Origin: Lycorma delicatula
Lineage: Eukaryota > Arthropoda > Insecta > Hemiptera > Fulgoridae
Assembly (NCBI RefSeq): GCF_047948215.1
Contig: NC_134458.1
Location: 138,244,536 to 138,308,535 of the forward strand
Reading direction: 5' to 3'
Length of the DNA: 64,000 nucleotides
Shown: one piece after another, positions 61,501 through 64,000 of the stretch
How the letters are laid out: each line of letters begins with the position of its first letter
Numbering within the stretch: the stretch's first letter is position 1
The notes under the pieces: model-generated
Told to the model about the DNA's origin: nothing
The model's database searches: none
What the model saw: the letters and a program-made list of their open reading frames with translations, nothing else
Made by a program: the position numbers and the translations under genes

Positions 61501-61935
61501 TTGATATTTTCAGAAATCGATATTATCAAAAGGTTTAGAGAAAGCTTGTGGGCACTCAAGTAGTATGTATTGGATTTTATATTTATTTTAAAGGATGATT
61601 CCTACAAACATTTGCATGAATCAGTAATGAGAGCATTAAACATGAGTGATAAAAAAAAATCCTAAGCCAAAATTAAGAATAAACTATTTTTATATTAATT
61701 TGATTGCTTTACTAGTAGAACTACCATTTATTATTATTATTGTTACCATTAATTTTTATAATTAATATCTTTTATATAGATTAATAACTAGTTAAAATTA
61801 ATTCTAGGTTCTGCTGGAGTAGGTGGAAATACAAATATTGAAGCAAATATGTATACAACACTGGAACCAACATTATCAAGTAATCCTAATGTGTTTTTTC
61901 AAAGAGGAGGTGTTCATCCTGGAATGATGTATTAA
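47342..61935 (+). CDS. Class C GPCR (mGluR-like), 3' part of gene
   Basis: Five exons (47342-47680, 51054-51254, 53615-53855, 59745-59828, 61808-61935) join in frame to give 330 residues and a stop. Residues 16-39, 46-70, 83-104, 127-145, 157-177 and 188-208 are TM2 to TM7. Family marks: Cys46 at the top of TM3 and Cys120 in the second extracellular loop (the conserved disulfide pair), NNPP after TM4, GW in TM6, and FMPKGRQL at the end of TM7 (the class C PK motif). The tail after residue 208 is cytoplasmic and includes a Tyr/Pro/His-rich segment. Class C receptors bind small ligands through a large extracellular domain and signal through G proteins. That domain and TM1 are not in the exons found, so the ligand cannot be inferred. 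It resembles an insect orphan mGluR-like receptor (perhaps CG32447-type), not a canonical mGluR or GABA-B receptor; the name is a guess. Confidence 0.85.
47681..51053 (+). other. Intron A-B of the receptor gene
   Basis: GTAAGG to TTACAG, 3.4 kb. It contains a repeat-like block at about 49355-49510 (GTCCTGACTGACTGATTGAC and GTGCACTCTAAGATAGG), a TA/T-rich tract (49526-49566) and a 34-nt hairpin at 50369-50402. No exon was recognised inside. Confidence 0.75.
51054..51254 (+). CDS. Receptor exon B: loop 2, TM5, TM6
   Basis: 67 codons, phase 0 at both ends. Acceptor AATTTACAG before GTTGGG and donor GGACTG/GTAAAA. Encodes QACHTPYHH, then TM5, the short third intracellular loop KSRGIRDNYREA and TM6 with VIPVWLGW. 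Confidence 0.9.
51255..53614 (+). other. Intron B-C of the receptor gene
   Basis: GTAAAA to TTTCAG, 2.4 kb. No repeat copy matched elsewhere in the window and no exon was recognised. Confidence 0.75.
53615..53855 (+). CDS. Receptor exon C: TM7 and proximal tail
   Basis: 80 codons plus one base, phase 0 to phase 1. Acceptor TTATTTTCAG before GTGGTACTT. The donor is GGAG/GTCCGT, an unusually weak site. If unspliced, the frame adds GGPYTC and stops at 53870-53872, giving a shorter tail. The encoded tail has EDRDEKFSSLSRG and SFFHFKPMKHHQQP. Confidence 0.86.
54391..55906 (-). mobile_element. LTR-like or solo element in intron
   Basis: Bounded by direct repeats AATAGA at 54385-54390 and 55907-55912. 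On the minus strand it starts GTAAGAAGACCAGTATAGCA, has a TATA box AGTATAAATAGCTCT (about 55605-55619) some 300 bp in, a run of degenerate tandem units, and AATAATAAAG at its end, a polyadenylation-signal-like sequence. That order suggests a solo LTR or a short terminal-repeat retroelement in antisense to the gene. No gag-pol coding sequence is present. The tandem units share CAGACTGGTNCTAATAGAAC and TCCTCGCTGA (about 55270-55600). The class is uncertain. Confidence 0.5.
55605..55619 (-). promoter_or_regulatory. TATA box of the intronic LTR-like element
   Basis: Minus-strand AGTATAAATAGCTCT is a strong TATA match inside an unusually GC-rich stretch. It would drive transcription antisense to the receptor gene. 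Confidence 0.4.
59745..59828 (+). CDS. Receptor exon D: Tyr/Pro-rich tail segment
   Basis: 84 bp. Acceptor TTGTTTCAG before ATCGTG and donor GCCAA/GTATGT; phase 1 to phase 1. It joins as G+AT = Asp. Encodes DRVALVAPPPSYGHHYYPYC and YYPSRGMP, a low-complexity segment suited to WW or SH3-type binding, though no partner can be named. Because both ends are phase 1, skipping it would keep the frame. Confidence 0.8.
59829..61807 (+). other. Intron D-E of the receptor gene
   Basis: GTATGT to TTCTAG, 2.0 kb. Contains a T run followed by GGGGGG at about 61241-61266. No exon or matched repeat was recognised. Confidence 0.75.
61808..61935 (+). CDS. Receptor exon E: C-terminus and stop
   Basis: Acceptor TTAATTCTAG before GTTCTGCTGG. 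A+GT completes a Ser codon. Encodes SSAGVGGNTNIEANMYTTLE and ends VHPGMMY at TAA 61933-61935. Confidence 0.85.
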
Positions 61936-62245
61936 AAAAGGAAAAAAATGACATGCTAGCCATGCTTAAATTTAGAAACGATATAAGAAAAAAAAGAAAA
62001 AAGAATACAACGAACAAATTTTGTTAAAATATATTTTTAAAGTGCTATATTGTGATTAGTGAATATTGTAAATTTTAAACTTTTTCAACCAGTAATATTT
62101 ATTTTTTAATTTAAATTAAGAATTAGGTACTATTTTTATTTAAATGATAAATTTTAATAAAAAAAAATTATTTGTGTGCGTGTGTAAGAATGAATACCAT
62201 GAATAATGTTTTATTTTATTAAATAAAAGATTATTATAGTATTAT
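61936..62245 (+). other. Probable 3'UTR of the receptor gene
   Basis: AT-rich sequence after the stop, with AATAAA-type signals near 62156 and at 62222-62227 followed by a GT-rich stretch. The cleavage site is inferred and could lie further downstream. Confidence 0.5.
62222..62227 (+). terminator. Candidate polyadenylation signal AATAAA
   Basis: About 290 bp after the receptor stop codon, with TGTTATTTGGTGTTGTT at 62271-62287 as a possible downstream element. Similar hexamers are common in this AT-rich DNA, so the choice is tentative. Confidence 0.4.
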
Positions 62246-64000
62246 GCTCGATATTTATTTATTATTATTATTGTTATTTGGTGTTGTTCATGAATAATGT
62301 TACACACTTAGTCATTTTGGTAATACCATCAGCTATTTTACATGCGATAAGTAGTATTTCATCAACTGACCTTCCCTGCTTGTTGAAACTAAAAAATGAT
62401 GGCATATTCCTCCTATGCTATACAAAAAGATTAATGCCAAGAAAAACACACAGTAACTGAATACTATTTTACACTACCCACCTCTCCTTTACTGTAAACA
62501 TATAATGAAAAACATATTTTTGCCAATGATATACTACTTTTTTTATTAAATGTATTCATTGATTTCCCTTTTCAAAATTGGTAAAATCTGTTGTTCTATT
62601 TCACAGTTTAAGCACTTTCATGGACAGATCCCTTTTTGTTTCATATTACTATATATGCATTTTTCATTTTTTATCAAACTTCAAGTTTTCATTTACTTGC
62701 ATCTTTTGCTTTGGTGAATTTATCTTTTGACTTGTTTCAATAAAACTAACTAAATTTTTTACAGTTCTGAAATTGTTTTAATTTCTTTAGATTTCTTTTC
62801 CTCTTACTGATATATGTAAGCATTTTAATCTTCTTCTTCCTTCTCCTCTTTTTCCCTATAATTTTCCCTTTATTATACTCTGAAGACAACTTCTTCAGAG
62901 AATATCCCTAATCGAGATTATTTCTTTTCATAATTTTTATCAAATTCTGCTCTTTTACTATTCTATAAAATGTATTTTCATTTCTTAAATTTAAAATTTT
63001 AATTGCATGCATTTCAAATTACAATTTACCTATTAAATATATTATTGCGAGTTTTAAAAAAAATTACTACATAAAGTTTTTGTTTAAACTGTTGTATGAT
63101 TAGTAAAATATTAACTGACATCAAATACCAGACCATCAGTCCAATCATTGTATTTCTCAATGTAAAATTTCATATTAAGTTGCAAAATCTTTCTCCCAAA
63201 AATTTATTTTATTATTTATGAAGAACTTTTCCTATTCATTAATTCTTATATTTTATTGTAAAAGATATTTTGTAGATTGTATTTTTAAATTATATAATTT
63301 TTAGTTCTAATATTTTCATTTTGATATTTGTTTCATAATTTATAAAATATTCTTCTGAAGAAATTAAAATTTATTTAATACGTATCTTTGAAGTTCATTC
63401 ATGTTATTTTTAATAAGTAAATATTAGATAAATACTATTTTCACCAATATAGAACTGGAAAGGTTAGGTTATTTATTAAACTTAACTGCAAAAAAGATTT
63501 CTGTTAGTAAGAAATTCTTACTAGAACATATTCTTAATATTACTTTTATTTCTCAAAGAAAACAATATATTAATTACATTTATCTGACCAGTAACAAAAG
63601 TGGTAAGATTTTTTCATTGTGTTACATATTTATAAAGTTTAATGTTACGCCATTAGAAAAAAATGTGCAACAATCTACTTTTAATAATATTAATTATCAT
63701 TATTAATTATTTTGATTATTGTAATAAATATTTTTCAAAGGTTTATTATTCAATGTTAAAAATGTTCTTAATGTCCATTAGATTATATATCGAGCATATC
63801 ACCTTTATATAAAATGGATACCAATGTTTTTGTACATTTTTTAAATATAATAAAAAAATATATAATAATAGGATAGAATATTTTAATAAAAATAAAGAAC
63901 TGAAGTTAATTTAATTTGTTTATTGATTTTATTTCATATATTTTATTTAATTAATTAGGATTTTCTATCAATTGTTACCTCATTTTTATATTATAATTTT
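62246..64000. other. AT-rich downstream DNA, no gene seen
   Basis: Possibly extended 3'UTR or intergenic. A pyrimidine-rich patch lies at about 62831-62860. The open frame 62278-62460 has no recognisable motif. Confidence 0.5.

Noticed and set aside
1..64000. CRISPR array, operon or prokaryotic system
   Set aside because: Introns, SINEs, LINEs and composition are eukaryotic; repeated units lack regular spacing with unique spacers.

Overview
The window is AT-rich eukaryotic DNA with one recognisable host gene and a dense, layered set of mobile elements. Spliceosomal introns with AG/GT borders, tRNA-derived SINEs, RTE-like and R1-like LINEs, mariner relics and a class C GPCR all point to an insect. 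The mix of repeats (a SINE with a TCCTCTGAAGTAATACCTT tail, microsatellite-cored repeats, long foldback elements) looks most like a hemipteran such as a planthopper or leafhopper. That placement is inference from general familiarity, not from a search.

Layout. 1-34 kb is gene-poor. It holds a tRNA-SINE (about 260-546), a microsatellite-cored repeat (3.77-4.12 kb), a 1.4 kb palindromic foldback element (7.1-8.5 kb) with a relative at 21.4-22.15 kb, a dispersed repeat called 'family A' here (about 11.0-12.0, 17.87-18.18, 29.23-30.05 plus 32.63-32.70 kb), RTE-like LINE fossils (15.0 and 18.25 kb), a mariner pseudogene (15.68-16.44 kb), a second foldback split by a SINE (20.1-20.67 kb), and a DDE transposon remnant split by a SINE (24.8-26.04 kb). 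A young-looking 5'-truncated RTE-like LINE with one long open frame lies at 30.06-32.62 kb on the minus strand, inside a family A copy.

34.5-39.7 kb holds a GC-richer, near full-length but broken R1-clade LINE on the minus strand. Its ORF1 has a zinc knuckle and its ORF2 has endonuclease, reverse transcriptase and a C-terminal zinc finger. A SINE splits ORF2; removing 221 bp lines the two frames up again.

47.3-62.2 kb holds, on the plus strand, the last five coding exons (330 residues) of a class C (metabotropic glutamate receptor-like) seven-helix receptor: TM2 to TM7, a cytoplasmic tail and a probable 3'UTR. The extracellular domain and TM1 exons were not found here and should lie far upstream. 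Its introns carry an RTE 3'-end fragment just upstream, simple repeats, and a 1.5 kb LTR-like element bounded by 6-bp direct repeats.

No operon, CRISPR array, intact tRNA or rRNA gene was seen. The sequence does not show a clear new biological system. What stands out is the nested insertion history, where intact arms or repeat copies serve as empty-site controls, and the foldback families.
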